DNA of 64,000 nucleotides from Candidatus Parachristensenella avicola. Lineage in GTDB: Bacteria > Bacillota > Clostridia > Christensenellales > UMGS416. The position numbers and the translations under genes were made by a program. The stretch lies in NCBI GenBank assembly GCA_904420205.1, contig CAJFUN010000002.1:1-64000 (forward strand), read 5' to 3'. The notes beneath the pieces were generated by a model. The model was not told the origin of the DNA and did no database searches. It saw only the letters and a program-made list of their open reading frames with translations. Below, piece by piece: positions 1 to 9,468 of this stretch (within the stretch, counting starts at the first letter, position 1; the number at the start of each line of letters is the position of its first letter).

Positions 1-101
1 CCATTCACATAGAGGTTTCATATTTCCCGTTCACTTGGCATAGGTTAGTATTTTCGCAATACTTCTTTATGCTCCTCTGCCATTGCCTCCAGGCCCTTTG
101 T

Positions 102-1190
102 TTAATCCTCCGCTCTTGCGAATATCATCCGTCCGGCCGAAGTCTGCAGCGAGGAGGTTACCACTGCCTCTACCTGCTGTCCAATCCGGCTTTGCCCGTT
201 GTCCACCACCACCATGGTGCCGTCAGGCAAGTAGCCCACTCCCTGGTCTGCCTCCTTGCCCTCCTTCATCAGCCGGACCATCAGACGGTCCCCTGGCACA
301 GCCGCAGACTTTACTGCGTTGGCTAGGTCGTTGATATTGAGCACCGGTACGTTCTGCACCGCCGCTACCTTGTTAAGATTATAGTCGTTGGTGACAAGCT
401 TTCCTCGGAATTGGCGGGTCAGCCAGAGCAGCTTATTATCCACCTCGCCAATACGCTCATTGTCCAGTTCGGACACCATCACCCGATCGCCCAGCTGGCG
501 CTGCAGCTGACGCACCACCTCCAAGCCGCGCCTACCTCTGCCTCGCTTCAGCTCGTCGGCCGAGTCCGCCAAATGCTGCAGCTCGGTCAGCACAAAGGCG
601 GCGATTATCAGCTGCCCCTCAAGGAACCCCGTGTCCAAGATACGCTCGATGCGTCCATCGATCAGCACCGAAGTATCCAGCACCTTGGGCGAAACCGAAG
701 GCGCTTCCATCTCCTCATCCGACTGCTGCCGGGCGCGAAAATACGTAGGGATGATCGCACGCCAGCCTTCGCGATGGTTCAGCCCCAAGGTAACGCCCAT
801 ATAGCCTAGGACGATATAAACCAGCACCGAAATTAAAAGGGCCAACCATTCATAGCGTATCATCGCCACCAGTTGGGTCAGAAGAAAGGCCACGATGAGT
901 CCGGCAATCAGGCCGGCACCGCCAGCCGTCAGATCCACCAGCGGGCGGCTTTGCAGCCACCGCATCGCGCTTTCCAGCCGCCCGTAAGCCCGGTTCATCG
1001 TAAAATAGCCTACTGCGCCGCCTACCGCAATGCCGATCAGGACGCAGGACGCAAACACGCCCGCCGGCACGCTGCCTCCCTGTATTACATAGAGCCGCAC
1101 CAGCGCATTGAGAATCAGGGCCGCCAAGGCGCCGCCCAGGGACAGGCCGATCAGCACCCATAGCACGCCAAAGAGCTTTTTGAGTTTCAT
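102..1190 (-). CDS. PIN-TRAM domain membrane protein (YacL-like)
   Basis: A 362-residue protein. About four hydrophobic segments fill residues 1-140. A PIN nuclease-like domain follows, starting at VLDTSVLIDGR near residue 170, with further acidic residues at TELQ and TNDYNLN. A TRAM-type RNA-binding domain (about 300-355, GVGYLPDGTMVVVDNG) closes the protein. This order matches the Bacillus YacL family, which lies next to radA in many Firmicutes, and radA is the upstream neighbour here (8-base gap). The family is thought to be a membrane-tethered RNase, but its substrate is unknown. The start ATG follows GGTGGGCGC, a modest ribosome site. The family call is secure; the function is inferred. 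Confidence 0.9.
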   Translation of the reverse strand: MKLKKLFGVLWVLIGLSLGGALAALILNALVRLYVIQGGSVPAGVFASCVLIGIAVGGAVGYFTMNRAYGRLESAMRWLQSRPLVDLTAGGAGLIAGLIVAFLLTQLVAMIRYEWLALLISVLVYIVLGYMGVTLGLNHREGWRAIIPTYFRARQQSDEEMEAPSVSPKVLDTSVLIDGRIERILDTGFLEGQLIIAAFVLTELQHLADSADELKRGRGRRGLEVVRQLQRQLGDRVMVSELDNERIGEVDNKLLWLTRQFRGKLVTNDYNLNKVAAVQNVPVLNINDLANAVKSAAVPGDRLMVRLMKEGKEADQGVGYLPDGTMVVVDNGQSRIGQQVEAVVTSSLQTSAGRMIFARAED

Positions 1191-1198
1191 GCGCCCAC

Positions 1199-2581
1199 CT
1201 ATTCCACGTTTTCTATATCCTTAAGCTGCACAAGCGCCTCAGCCAGCGTCGAAACACCGACCGTATCAAGCCCCGGCGGTACTGTCAGCCCCTTCAAATT
1301 ACGCTTAGGAAGAATCACCCGGGTAAAGCCGTTTCGGACAAGCTCAGCCAGCCGCGCTTCGGCAAAGCGCACCGGGCGCACTTCCCCCGTCAGCCCGACT
1401 TCTCCGAATACGGCCGTCTTGCCAGGCAATACGCGCCCACGGAAGGAAGAGGCTACCGTAAGTGCGCCGGCTAGGTCGGCCGCCGGCTCGACCAGACGAA
1501 GGCCGCCCGCTACGTTCACGTAGACATCTTGGTCGAAAAGCGGAATCCCTGTCCGCTTTTCCAGCACAGCCAGCAGCAGTACCAGCCGGTTATAGTCCAT
1601 GCCAGCGGTTTGCCTTCGGGGGTTTCCAAAGGCACTGCGCGCCACCAACCCCTGAATTTCCACCACCATAGGACGGCTGCCCTCCATAGAGCAGGTGACG
1701 ATACTGCCCGGTTCTTCCCGGCGTCCTGAAGACAGGAACATCTCTGAGGGATTGGTGACCTCCACCATGCCCTCCTCCCGCATCTCGAACAGCCCGATCT
1801 CCTGGGTAGAACCAAAGCGGTTCTTCACCGCCCGCAGCACCCGATAGACATGCTCCTGGTCCCCCTCAAAGTATAGCACGGTATCCACCATATGCTCCAG
1901 CACCCGGGGCCCGGCAATGGCGCCCGCTTTGGTAACATGGCCCACCAGGAAAATGGAGCAGCCTGTGGATTTGGCCGTCTGCATCAAAAGGGAGGTACAT
2001 TCCCGCACCTGCGTTACGCTGCCCGGCGCAGAGCTGACATCGTCTCGGTACATCGTCTGGATGGAATCTACCACCACAAAATCGGGCTTAAGCCGCTTAA
2101 TCTGCTCCAGCACGTGATCCAAATTGGTCTGTGCCTGCAGATAGAGCCGGTCTGACCGTACGGAAAGCCGGCCGGCCCGCATGGCTACCTGCCGCACCGA
2201 TTCCTCGCCGGATACATAGAGCACGCCGCTCCCCTGCCGCGCCAGATGATCGGCCGCCTGCAGCAGCAACGTCGACTTGCCAATGCCCGGGTCGCCGCCG
2301 ATCAGGATCAGCGAACCGGCTACCACACCGCCGCCCAGCACGCGGTCCAACTCGGCCATCTGTGTGCTGGTCCGGGGGAAATCCTCCCGGGCAACTTCGT
2401 TCAGCGCAACGGCCTGCTGCCCCTCATAGGTAAAGGCTGCCGCAGGAGCAGCCTTCTTCTCCCGCACGGTCTCCTCGGAAAAGGTATTCCATTCGTTGCA
2501 GCTAGGGCACTTACCCAGCCATTTTTTGCTTTCATATCCGCATTGGCCGCAGATAAACAGCGTTCTCATGCCTGCTGCCAT
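1199..2581 (-). CDS. radA: DNA repair protein RadA (Sms)
   Basis: A 460-residue RecA-like helicase that helps branch migration of recombination intermediates. An N-terminal C4 zinc finger (CGQCGYESKKWLGKCPSC) is followed by a RecA core with Walker A GGDPGIGKST near residue 96 and the RadA-specific KNRFG motif near 253. The C-terminal Lon-like domain is complete. Length is normal for the family. The start overlaps the end of the upstream beta-propeller-like gene region (2-base gap), so the two are co-transcribed. A start four codons further in (MRTLF) is an alternative. The radA-yacL pairing is a conserved Firmicute arrangement. Confidence 0.97.
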   Translation of the reverse strand: MAAGMRTLFICGQCGYESKKWLGKCPSCNEWNTFSEETVREKKAAPAAAFTYEGQQAVALNEVAREDFPRTSTQMAELDRVLGGGVVAGSLILIGGDPGIGKSTLLLQAADHLARQGSGVLYVSGEESVRQVAMRAGRLSVRSDRLYLQAQTNLDHVLEQIKRLKPDFVVVDSIQTMYRDDVSSAPGSVTQVRECTSLLMQTAKSTGCSIFLVGHVTKAGAIAGPRVLEHMVDTVLYFEGDQEHVYRVLRAVKNRFGSTQEIGLFEMREEGMVEVTNPSEMFLSSGRREEPGSIVTCSMEGSRPMVVEIQGLVARSAFGNPRRQTAGMDYNRLVLLLAVLEKRTGIPLFDQDVYVNVAGGLRLVEPAADLAGALTVASSFRGRVLPGKTAVFGEVGLTGEVRPVRFAEARLAELVRNGFTRVILPKRNLKGLTVPPGLDTVGVSTLAEALVQLKDIENVE

Positions 2582-2583
2582 AG

Positions 2584-3993
2584 CTACTCCGCCTCCGTCG
2601 TCTCGGGCGCTGTTGTCGCGGCGGGCGTTGTCGTAGTGGGCGTCGTAGCCGTGGTTTCCCCAGCAGCGGTGGTTTCCTCAGGCGTCTGGATCGTCGTTTC
2701 CGCTACCGTCGTCGCGGCGGGCGTTGTCGCATCCGTATAGGGTTCCACGCCCTCCGGCAACCCGCCCGGATAAAGGTCTTCATCGGATAGGATCTTGTAA
2801 CGCAACACGTCCCGTCCACCGCCGATCGACTTATTTTGCCAGATGACAGTGCGTCCGTATACCTGCGGCAAGATGCCGTTCTCCGTGACATCCGTCAAGC
2901 GGCAGGTCTCCGCCGTAGCGATAACGTAAAGATAGATGCCATTGTCCTTCCCATATACGACAAAGCCGTCGCCCAAGCCGTAGGCCGATATGCCGGAAGC
3001 TACCGCCACCGGCGTCGTATTAGGCTGTGCCACATACAGCGTGGCGTTAAAGGATTTATTGGTATCGATCCAGGCAAAATACTGCCCATTGAACAGGGGT
3101 TCATGCACATAGGTGTCGGGCCGGTATATCCTGGGTTCAATGCCGTTCTCACCAATATCCTCATCCAGGTTGATATAATAGATGGCGCTGGTTACCGTAT
3201 CCTCGCTGGCCGGCTCCGGATCCGGGCCCGACCACACGATCCATGCGCCATATATGCTGGGGGCAGACGTGCCGTAAGTCGCCACATCGCTGAAGGTGAA
3301 AAGCGGCAGGTTCTCCTGGCTCACCAGATCCACCATATAGAGCTTGTCTTCCTGCTGGTCCTGCTCCATCCAAATAAGCGTATCGCCGTACAGCCGCAAC
3401 TTTGGTTTGCCGTTTTTGCAGTTTTTGATAAGCGTCACCTTGGAATCCGCCCGGTTCATGGCATAAATATAGTTATTGGTGCCATGATCGGTTTCCAGGT
3501 AAATCAGCCATTTGTCGTTGATCAGCGTTTCATAGTATTCGCCTTTATAGATCTCGGTTTCCTTCACCTTCTGCGCTTTGTTGGTGGTCAGGTTATAGAG
3601 ATATAGCCGCGTCAGCACCGGGTCGTCAAGGCTGCCGGAGCCTGCGGAAAAGAACAGCTCCGTGCCCCAGATGCCGGGCTGGTTGATCTGCCCCTCCTTA
3701 TCGAATCGCACATCCTGCGCCTCATGGGCAAGGTTACGCATCACATCAGGGTTGGGCGTCAGCGAAGGTTGGCCGCTTTCCGCCGCCGTCGGTTGCGCTG
3801 CGCCGCTGTCCTCCAAGGCCGCCGGACTCGTCTCTTCGCCGGGGCTTGCGGTAAGCTTAAGGGCGATGAACAACGCGGCCGCAGCCACCAGGAGGCCGCC
3901 TAATGAGAAAAGCAGGATATGCTTCACCCGGGAAATCTGCTGGAGCTTTTTACGTTTCCCTTGACGGCGGTTTGTCCGCTCCTCTCTTCTCAT
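2584..3993 (-). CDS. Membrane-anchored repeat protein with Thr-rich tail, probable beta-propeller
   Basis: A 469-residue protein of unknown function. It has a basic N-terminus (RREERTNRRQGKRKK), one transmembrane helix at about 29-47, a Ser/Pro/Glu-rich spacer, then about 300 residues with recurring strand motifs such as LYLYNL, LIYLETD, LYMVDL, AIYYINL and LYVAQP. These resemble TolB/DUF5050-type extracytoplasmic beta-propellers. The last 50 residues are low-complexity Thr/Ala/Pro/Glu (TTPAATTVAETT), like a cell-wall spacer. AGGAGAAAACC precedes the ATG. It lies directly upstream of radA. The fold is inferred from repeat spacing; no function is assigned. Confidence 0.75.
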   Translation of the reverse strand: MRREERTNRRQGKRKKLQQISRVKHILLFSLGGLLVAAAALFIALKLTASPGEETSPAALEDSGAAQPTAAESGQPSLTPNPDVMRNLAHEAQDVRFDKEGQINQPGIWGTELFFSAGSGSLDDPVLTRLYLYNLTTNKAQKVKETEIYKGEYYETLINDKWLIYLETDHGTNNYIYAMNRADSKVTLIKNCKNGKPKLRLYGDTLIWMEQDQQEDKLYMVDLVSQENLPLFTFSDVATYGTSAPSIYGAWIVWSGPDPEPASEDTVTSAIYYINLDEDIGENGIEPRIYRPDTYVHEPLFNGQYFAWIDTNKSFNATLYVAQPNTTPVAVASGISAYGLGDGFVVYGKDNGIYLYVIATAETCRLTDVTENGILPQVYGRTVIWQNKSIGGGRDVLRYKILSDEDLYPGGLPEGVEPYTDATTPAATTVAETTIQTPEETTAAGETTATTPTTTTPAATTAPETTEAE

Positions 3994-4016
3994 GGTTTTC
4001 TCCTTCCGCCCGATTC

Positions 4017-4532
4017 TTATCCAACCGCTTCCTCATCCCGATAGGAATTGATCTCTAGCGGCTCCTCATCCAGCTGCACGAGACAGCCTACCAGTTCCTG
4101 CCCTTGGGTCTGCCCCTGGGTCTTTTCATGAATCCCAATCGTCGCCATGCCGTCTTTGAGCGCAAGTTCGGTTAACTCGTACTCAGAACCTTGGTAGTCG
4201 GCATAGAACAGCACCAGGATAACATATTTATTGAAATCGGGTTTGGTCTCGCCTTCCAGCTTTAGGCCGTACTCGCTGGATAGCTCGTTCCACTGCGCTT
4301 CGTCCTCCACCCGCAGGGACCATTCGCCGCCGTAGCCAATGGCGTCGTCATACGCCTTGGAACCGCGGCACCATATCACGCTGCCATCCAGTACCGCCTT
4401 ATCCTCCGGAATGGAAACCGCAGGAGCGGTGGGAATCGTCGCCTGGGTAGCCGGCTGATTGGCACAACCCGTCGCCGTGGCCAGCATGACCGCGCACAGC
4501 AGCATCATCAACATATTGCGAATCTTTTTCAT
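4017..4532 (-). CDS. Putative lipoprotein of unknown function
   Basis: A 171-residue exported protein. A lipoprotein signal peptide (MKKIRNMLMMLLCAVMLATA) ends at a TGC lipobox with cysteine near residue 23. A Thr/Pro spacer precedes a small soluble domain with DGSVIWCRGSKAYDD and YVILVLFYADYQGS. I chose the ATG at 4532 because AAGGAGATACGC lies just before it and the signal peptide begins there; an upstream ATG at 4550 would add six residues. It precedes the propeller-like gene by 24 bases and probably shares its transcript. I do not recognise the family. Confidence 0.75.
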   Translation of the reverse strand: MKKIRNMLMMLLCAVMLATATGCANQPATQATIPTAPAVSIPEDKAVLDGSVIWCRGSKAYDDAIGYGGEWSLRVEDEAQWNELSSEYGLKLEGETKPDFNKYVILVLFYADYQGSEYELTELALKDGMATIGIHEKTQGQTQGQELVGCLVQLDEEPLEINSYRDEEAVG

Positions 4533-4588
4533 GCGTATCTCCTTATGCAAAAGCTATTGTTTAGTTTACCATACGCCGCATCATTTGG

Positions 4589-5758
4589 CTACACCCCGGG
4601 GGCGATCAAAAGCGCTACGGCCTGGGCAGAGATCCCTTCCTGCCTGCCTTCAAAGCCTAACCCTTCGGTGGTTGTCGCTTTAACGCTCACGCAGCCGGCG
4701 GAGACGTCCATCGCGCAGGCAAGCCGTTCGACCATCGCCTCCCGGTAGGGCATGAGCTTCGGCCGCTGAGCGATCACTACAGCGTCTACATTGCCGATTA
4801 ACCAGCCGGCTTGCCGCACCCGGTCGGCAACCTCGCTTAACAGTTTCAAGCTATCCGCGCCAAGATAAGCCGGGTCGTCCGGCGGAAACAGCCGCCCGAT
4901 ATCGCCCAGGCCGGCAGCGCCCAGCAGCGCATCCATCACGGCGTGCGTCAGCACGTCTGCGTCCGAATGCCCATCCAATCCTTTCTCATAGGGAATCTCC
5001 ACACCGCCGATCACCAAGCGGCGTCCCGCCGCCAACCGGTGTACGTCGTACCCTGTCCCAATCCGCATGCGTTGCCGCCTCCCTTTCCGCAGGACCGCCT
5101 CCAAAAGCGGAAGATCTTCCTTTGTGGTCAGCTTTAGGTTATCGGGCCGGGTCTGTACCAAGCATACCTGACCGCCGTCCCAGCGGTAGGCCGACGCATC
5201 GTCGGTAAAACTGATCCCTTGCGCCTTCGCACGCTCGTAGGCCCTCGTCAGCGCCGCCCGGCCAAAGCACTGCGGCGTCTGCACCGCCCACAGCTCTGCC
5301 CGGTCCGGCGTTTCAAGAATTGTCCCCTCCGCATCCGTCCGGTGGAGTGTATCGCGCGCCGGATATCCGGCTACCGCTGTTCCGCGCTCAAGGAGGCAGT
5401 CAATCAACCCTTCCACATCCTGCTCTGTCAGACAAGGACGCGCGCCGTCGTGCACCATCACCCAACGGCATTCCTCCGGCAAAGCCCGCAGCCCATGCAG
5501 CACGGAACTACTGCGATCTGGGCCGCCGCCGGTCACCCGCCAGGGTTTGCCCGTCTCTTTTAGCAGCGCTTCTACCGCCGCCCTAAGCGCCGGCGCCGTC
5601 ACCACACAGATGCCCTCTACACGGTCTGAACCTGCAAAAGCATCCAGCGTCCAGGCCAGCAGCGGCCGCCCAACCAGCGGATATAGCACCTTAGGGGTTT
5701 CGCCGCCCATACGGACGCCGCTTCCGGCCGCCACCACTACGGCCCATATCCCTTCCAT
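4589..5758 (-). CDS. ispDF: Bifunctional IspD-IspF isoprenoid enzyme
   Basis: A 389-residue fusion for two steps of the methylerythritol phosphate pathway. Residues 1-225 are IspD (CDP-ME synthase) with the nucleotide-binding start [21 protein letters not shown] and TDDAS. Residues 230-389 are IspF (MECDP synthase) with the zinc ligands in GTGYDVHRL and [25 protein letters not shown], plus [12 protein letters not shown]. IspE is not in the window. The ATG overlaps the TGA of the S4-domain gene by one base. Fused IspDF occurs in scattered bacteria, so it gives little taxonomic guidance. Confidence 0.96.
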   Translation of the reverse strand: MEGIWAVVVAAGSGVRMGGETPKVLYPLVGRPLLAWTLDAFAGSDRVEGICVVTAPALRAAVEALLKETGKPWRVTGGGPDRSSSVLHGLRALPEECRWVMVHDGARPCLTEQDVEGLIDCLLERGTAVAGYPARDTLHRTDAEGTILETPDRAELWAVQTPQCFGRAALTRAYERAKAQGISFTDDASAYRWDGGQVCLVQTRPDNLKLTTKEDLPLLEAVLRKGRRQRMRIGTGYDVHRLAAGRRLVIGGVEIPYEKGLDGHSDADVLTHAVMDALLGAAGLGDIGRLFPPDDPAYLGADSLKLLSEVADRVRQAGWLIGNVDAVVIAQRPKLMPYREAMVERLACAMDVSAGCVSVKATTTEGLGFEGRQEGISAQAVALLIAPGV

Positions 5759-6003
5759 CACGAATTGAGCTCCCGATACATGGAAGCCGCTTCAGCCTTG
5801 CCGGCGTTCTCCGGGCAGGCGAGCACCTCATAGCGGGCCGTATGGGTACCAAAGGCGATCTCCAGCACGCAGCCGGGCTCCACGGCTGTGGAGGGCTTGG
5901 CCACTTTGCCGTTGACGGTGATCCGTCCAGCCTCAGCCGCTTCCGCCGCCACCGTACGGCGCTTGATGATCCGGCTGATCTTCAAATATTTATCGAGTCT
6001 CAT
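5758..6003 (-). CDS. rqcP: S4-domain RNA-binding protein RqcP (YabO-like)
   Basis: An 81-residue S4 domain starting [19 protein letters not shown] and continuing [18 protein letters not shown]. It matches the RqcP/YabO family, which binds the 50S subunit with RqcH during C-terminal alanine tailing of stalled nascent chains. Its location beside yabN-like mazG and spoVB mirrors the Bacillus yabM-yabN-yabO order. The stop overlaps the ispDF start by one base. The ATG follows AAAGGAGCGCAAT. Family and length fit well; the ribosome quality-control role is taken from the family. Confidence 0.88.
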   Translation of the reverse strand: MRLDKYLKISRIIKRRTVAAEAAEAGRITVNGKVAKPSTAVEPGCVLEIAFGTHTARYEVLACPENAGKAEAASMYRELNS

Positions 6004-6055
6004 ATTGCGCTCCTTTATCGTAAGCTTTGCAGCTTATTTATTCTTATTATACAAA

Positions 6056-6083
6056 AAAACCGCCGTTTGTACATGGCGGTTTT
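6056..6083 (-). terminator. Rho-independent terminator after the HU gene
   Basis: Nine-base arms AAAACCGCC/GGCGGTTTT enclose a 10-base loop. Read on the minus strand the stem is followed by a run of T. It ends the HU transcript and separates it from rqcP-ispDF. Confidence 0.85.
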
Positions 6084-6105
6084 CATTTTTGCCGGCTGCC
6101 GGAAA

Positions 6106-6378
6106 TTACTTCACAGCGTCCTTAAAGGATTTGCTGGGCTTAAAGGCAGGCGCTTTGCAGGCGGGAACCATGATGGACTCGCCGGTCTGAGGCACTTTAG
6201 CCTCGCGCTCCTTGCGGGCGCGCACCTCAAAGGTGCCAAAGCCTACCAGGGCAACCTTGCCCTCAGCCTTCAGGGTCTCTACCACAGTCTCTTCAAAGGC
6301 CAGCAGCGCCTTCTCGGCGTCCTTCTTGGTCAAACCGGTCTTTTCAGCAATGGCAGAAATCATATCGTTCTTGTTCAT
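6106..6378 (-). CDS. hup: HU family DNA-binding protein
   Basis: A 90-residue histone-like protein that bends DNA and organises the nucleoid. It begins MNKNDMISAIAEKTGLTKKDAE and has the DNA-binding arm GFGTFEVRARKEREAKVPQTGE, ending FKPSKSFKDAVK, all typical of HU. I chose the ATG at 6378 because ACAGGAGGGAATATA lies just upstream and HU proteins are 90-92 residues. The frame stays open upstream to 6432, but those residues do not look like HU. It has its own promoter and terminator. Confidence 0.96.
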   Translation of the reverse strand: MNKNDMISAIAEKTGLTKKDAEKALLAFEETVVETLKAEGKVALVGFGTFEVRARKEREAKVPQTGESIMVPACKAPAFKPSKSFKDAVK

Positions 6379-6437
6379 TATATTCCCTCCTGTGGAATGA
6401 TCGCTTCTCTGGGCGCCGACATTGCGCAACATGGCTT

Positions 6438-6466
6438 ATTTTACAACGTTTGCAGCCTTCTTGCAA
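6438..6466 (-). promoter_or_regulatory. Sigma-A type promoter for the HU gene
   Basis: On the minus strand a TTGCAA -35 box and a TAAAAT -10 box are separated by 17 bases. The predicted start is about 55 bases upstream of the HU ATG. Seen in the sequence; not proven active. Confidence 0.6.
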
Positions 6467-6541
6467 CGGTTTCCTGTAAGAAAAGTGTAACTATTTTTGC
6501 ACATCCTGGTGTAAACGGGCAAATCATTCATCTTTTCCGAC

Positions 6542-7873
6542 TTATTCTGACGAATTGCGTACCGCTTCCTGGCGTGCGCATAGCTCGATATACTGATCGA
6601 TTTCCTGCTGTAAGGCCCCCTCTACATCGTCGCAGGCGCTGCCGAGCCGCTCCAGCAGAGCCAACAGCAGCGGCCCCACCGCCAGCTCCTCAGAGCGCCC
6701 CTTCAGCTGTTCCAGCTGCTTTTCCAGCTCAAGGGGCTGAGACAGCCCGTACTTATGTGCCTTCTTCAATACCTTTTGGCCGCGAAGCAGGGCCGGAAGC
6801 GCCTTTGCCACATCCCGCATCGCCTCAGCCCCTGATTGCTGCCCTTTCTCCTGTTGCTTGAGCTTGTCCCAGTTTTCCAGCACCTGCCGGCTGTCGGCAG
6901 CGCTTTCGCCTCCGAAAACATGGGGATGGCGGAAAATCATCTTGCGGCAGATCTCATCCGTCACCGTCAGATGGCTGAATTCATCCATCTGGCTGGCGAT
7001 CTCACCGTGCAATGCCACCTGAAGCAGCACGTCGCCCAGTTCATTGGCCAGGGCGGCCCAATCCTCCCGGTCGATGGTTTCTGCCGCCTCATAGCATTCT
7101 TCAATCAGCGCGCCGCGCAGCGAGGCATGCGTCTGCTCCCGATCCCAGGGGCAACCGCCCGGCGCCCGCAGCCGCCTCACAATGGCAATGAGGTCGTCAT
7201 AGTCCATGGGCGCCTCCGCCGACCGTCCGGTAATAATCAGCAGGCTGTTCTCGTCCAGGGCATGTCCCCGATCCAGTTCATACAGCTTGATGGGCAGGAC
7301 CTTCCCACCAGCGACCAGCACGCAGGGCGCCTCGTCACCAAACACCGGAGAAAGCGTTAACTTCACCTGCCCGGCCTGAATTGGGTCATCCAAACTGGTA
7401 ACGGCCAGCGGTTGATGGGCATCCACCATCGTATCCCCAATCCGCGATGCCGGCAGGATGCGCAGGCAGCCTGGCGCCAAATCTGCAAGCGTATTTGCTG
7501 CCAAAGCCGTGCCGCAATCCAATGCGGAAAGGCCCGGCAGGATGCGCGCTACCAACCCACGCCGCACCAGGCAGCCCACCGTGTCGTCCTCCATCAGACC
7601 CTGTCCCGGCACCCCGTATGTGATCGGGCCTTGCGCAAGCATGCCCTCCAGATAATCCGCCGCTTCCTCGGCCAAGGTCTCAAAATCATCGGCGCGCTCA
7701 TAGAGGGCGTCCAGGCTTTCAAAGCTCGCGCCTTGAGCCGTAAGATATGCCGCTACGCCATGGCGAGCCGTGCGCAGCACCAAGCGCGGCGCATGGAGCA
7801 GCGCATCGGCGGCTTCCAGCGTCAACTGCCGCTCGTCCGACGTTCCCATCCCCACAATTGTTATGCTGTCCAT
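6542..7873 (-). CDS. mazG: Tetrapyrrole methylase-MazG pyrophosphohydrolase fusion (YabN-like)
   Basis: A 443-residue protein with two domains. Residues 1-220 resemble SAM-dependent tetrapyrrole (uro'gen/diphthine) methylases: MDSITIVGMGTSDERQLT, then GVPGQGLMED. Residues 225-340 form a MazG NTP pyrophosphohydrolase with LRAPGGCPWDREQTH, the acidic EECYE and NELGDVLLQVALHGEIA metal-binding helices and IFRHPHVFGG. The C-terminal 80 residues look like a degenerate second MazG half. MazG removes aberrant nucleotides; the role of the methylase domain is unknown. It follows spoVB by 23 bases, as in Bacillus (yabM-yabN). Confidence 0.93.
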   Translation of the reverse strand: MDSITIVGMGTSDERQLTLEAADALLHAPRLVLRTARHGVAAYLTAQGASFESLDALYERADDFETLAEEAADYLEGMLAQGPITYGVPGQGLMEDDTVGCLVRRGLVARILPGLSALDCGTALAANTLADLAPGCLRILPASRIGDTMVDAHQPLAVTSLDDPIQAGQVKLTLSPVFGDEAPCVLVAGGKVLPIKLYELDRGHALDENSLLIITGRSAEAPMDYDDLIAIVRRLRAPGGCPWDREQTHASLRGALIEECYEAAETIDREDWAALANELGDVLLQVALHGEIASQMDEFSHLTVTDEICRKMIFRHPHVFGGESAADSRQVLENWDKLKQQEKGQQSGAEAMRDVAKALPALLRGQKVLKKAHKYGLSQPLELEKQLEQLKGRSEELAVGPLLLALLERLGSACDDVEGALQQEIDQYIELCARQEAVRNSSE

Positions 7874-7896
7874 TTTTTCTCCATTCTACCCATTTT

Positions 7897-9468
7897 TTAG
7901 CCGGCGGCCTCCCAACGCCCCAGCATCCGCCGCGCCTCGCCCATGGAAATACCGCCCACGAGCCATAGCGCTGTAAAATACACGAGTATCCCCAGGCCTA
8001 CGCCGCACATTGCCGTAACCCATGGCCGCAATATTCCCTGTGCATAGCGCAAGAAAGCCGCCAAAGCCACGCCCATGGCGCAGCTGGCTGCCGCAGGCCG
8101 GGCCAGCAGGCGCATACCGTTTAAGGCGTGGCCCAAAGAGCGGCTGGCCCAATATAGGTCGATCACTGCCGCTATGCTATAGCATACCACGGTTCCGATG
8201 CATGCGCCAGTGATATTAAGCGCTGGAATACCGGTCAGAATATGGGTAACTACGATTTTAGCCGCAGCGCCGGCTCCCAGCGCCGCTACCGGCGCCTTCG
8301 CCTTGCCCATTCCCTGCAGCGTACCGCTTAAGGTCTGCACGATTGCAAGGGCCACCACCGAAGGAGCCGATACCTGCAGAAGCCGCGCAGCCTGCAGCTG
8401 CTTTTCCGCGGTCAATCCCCCATATAAAAGGGCCATGATGGGCTCGGCCATTACGGCCAGCGCCACTGCTGCCGGCAGGCTGATGGTCAGTGTAATCTTC
8501 AGCGCCAGCCGTGTTTTGTTGCACACCTCGCTCCATGCGCCCCGGGCGCAGGCTTGGGCGATGGCGGGCACCAGCGCCATTGCCAGGGCCAGCGGGACAA
8601 CCGATGGCATGTTCACCAGCGTATTGACCGGGCCGGTGAGTAATCCATAAAGGGAGCGCGCTTCTTCGGCCGGCAATCCCGTATCCAGCAGGCGATGATT
8701 GACGACAAAGCTATCGATCATGCCTACCAGCGGCATCATTACCGCGCCGAGCATCATGGGCAGCGCCACCGGCAGCAACCGGCCGATCACCGAGCGGGCC
8801 GGTTCCTTATCGACGCAAACGGCGCTTTGCCTGCGCGAAGCCGCGCCCATCCCCAGCACCATCACCATTGCAATCGCCTCGGCCAGCGTAACGCCCAGGA
8901 TCGCGCCCGCGGCCGCATATGCTACGCCTCTATCGCGCATCATGTAAGCCAGCCATAAGCCCATCACCAATTTACCCGCCTGCTCGACAATCTGTGTCAC
9001 GGCGGTAGGCGTCATCCGCTCCTGCCCCTGATAATAGCCCCGATAGGCGGAAAGCACCGCCACAAAAAAGAGGGCGGGTGAAATGGCGCGGATCGGCAGG
9101 CAGGCCAGCGGGTCGCCCACCCAGGCGGCTACCAGCGGAGCAAACCCAAAAAGCGCCGCTGCACTGATCAGCCCCACAATGGCAAGAAGCGCCAGCGAAA
9201 CGCGAAAAACCCGCTGGGCGCGTTCGGGTTCCCCCCGGCTGATATGCTCGCTAACCAGCTTCGACACAGCGGCTGGGATACCGGCCGTCGAAAGGGCCAA
9301 CAGCGTGCCGTATATGGGGTAGGCATATTGATACAGCGCGATCCCTTGATCGCCAATAATATTGGTCATCGGGATGCGGTAGCAGGCGCCGATGATCTTT
9401 ACCACCACGCCAGCGGCAGCCAATGTGGCCGCTCCGGCGGCAAAGCTGCGCTTACCCTTGTTCTGCAT
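7897..9468 (-). CDS. spoVB: Stage V sporulation protein B, MOP-family flippase
   Basis: A 523-residue membrane protein with about 14 hydrophobic helices. The start RSFAAGAATLAAAGVVVKIIGACYR and IGDQGIALYQYAYPIY are typical of the SpoVB/polysaccharide-transporter branch of the MOP superfamily. SpoVB is needed for spore cortex synthesis and is thought to flip lipid-linked precursors. Position upstream of YabN-like MazG agrees with this. GGGAGGGGAGCCC precedes the ATG. Assignment to SpoVB rather than a general MurJ-like flippase rests partly on the neighbourhood. Confidence 0.9.
   Translation of the reverse strand: MQNKGKRSFAAGAATLAAAGVVVKIIGACYRIPMTNIIGDQGIALYQYAYPIYGTLLALSTAGIPAAVSKLVSEHISRGEPERAQRVFRVSLALLAIVGLISAAALFGFAPLVAAWVGDPLACLPIRAISPALFFVAVLSAYRGYYQGQERMTPTAVTQIVEQAGKLVMGLWLAYMMRDRGVAYAAAGAILGVTLAEAIAMVMVLGMGAASRRQSAVCVDKEPARSVIGRLLPVALPMMLGAVMMPLVGMIDSFVVNHRLLDTGLPAEEARSLYGLLTGPVNTLVNMPSVVPLALAMALVPAIAQACARGAWSEVCNKTRLALKITLTISLPAAVALAVMAEPIMALLYGGLTAEKQLQAARLLQVSAPSVVALAIVQTLSGTLQGMGKAKAPVAALGAGAAAKIVVTHILTGIPALNITGACIGTVVCYSIAAVIDLYWASRSLGHALNGMRLLARPAAASCAMGVALAAFLRYAQGILRPWVTAMCGVGLGILVYFTALWLVGGISMGEARRMLGRWEAAG

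Noticed and set aside
1..101. A 12-codon frame after the PIN-TRAM gene
   Set aside because: It has a fair ribosome site but is too short to judge, and the context is cut by the window edge.
2836..3606. A 256-codon plus-strand frame
   Set aside because: Antisense to the propeller-like gene with no ribosome site or domain.
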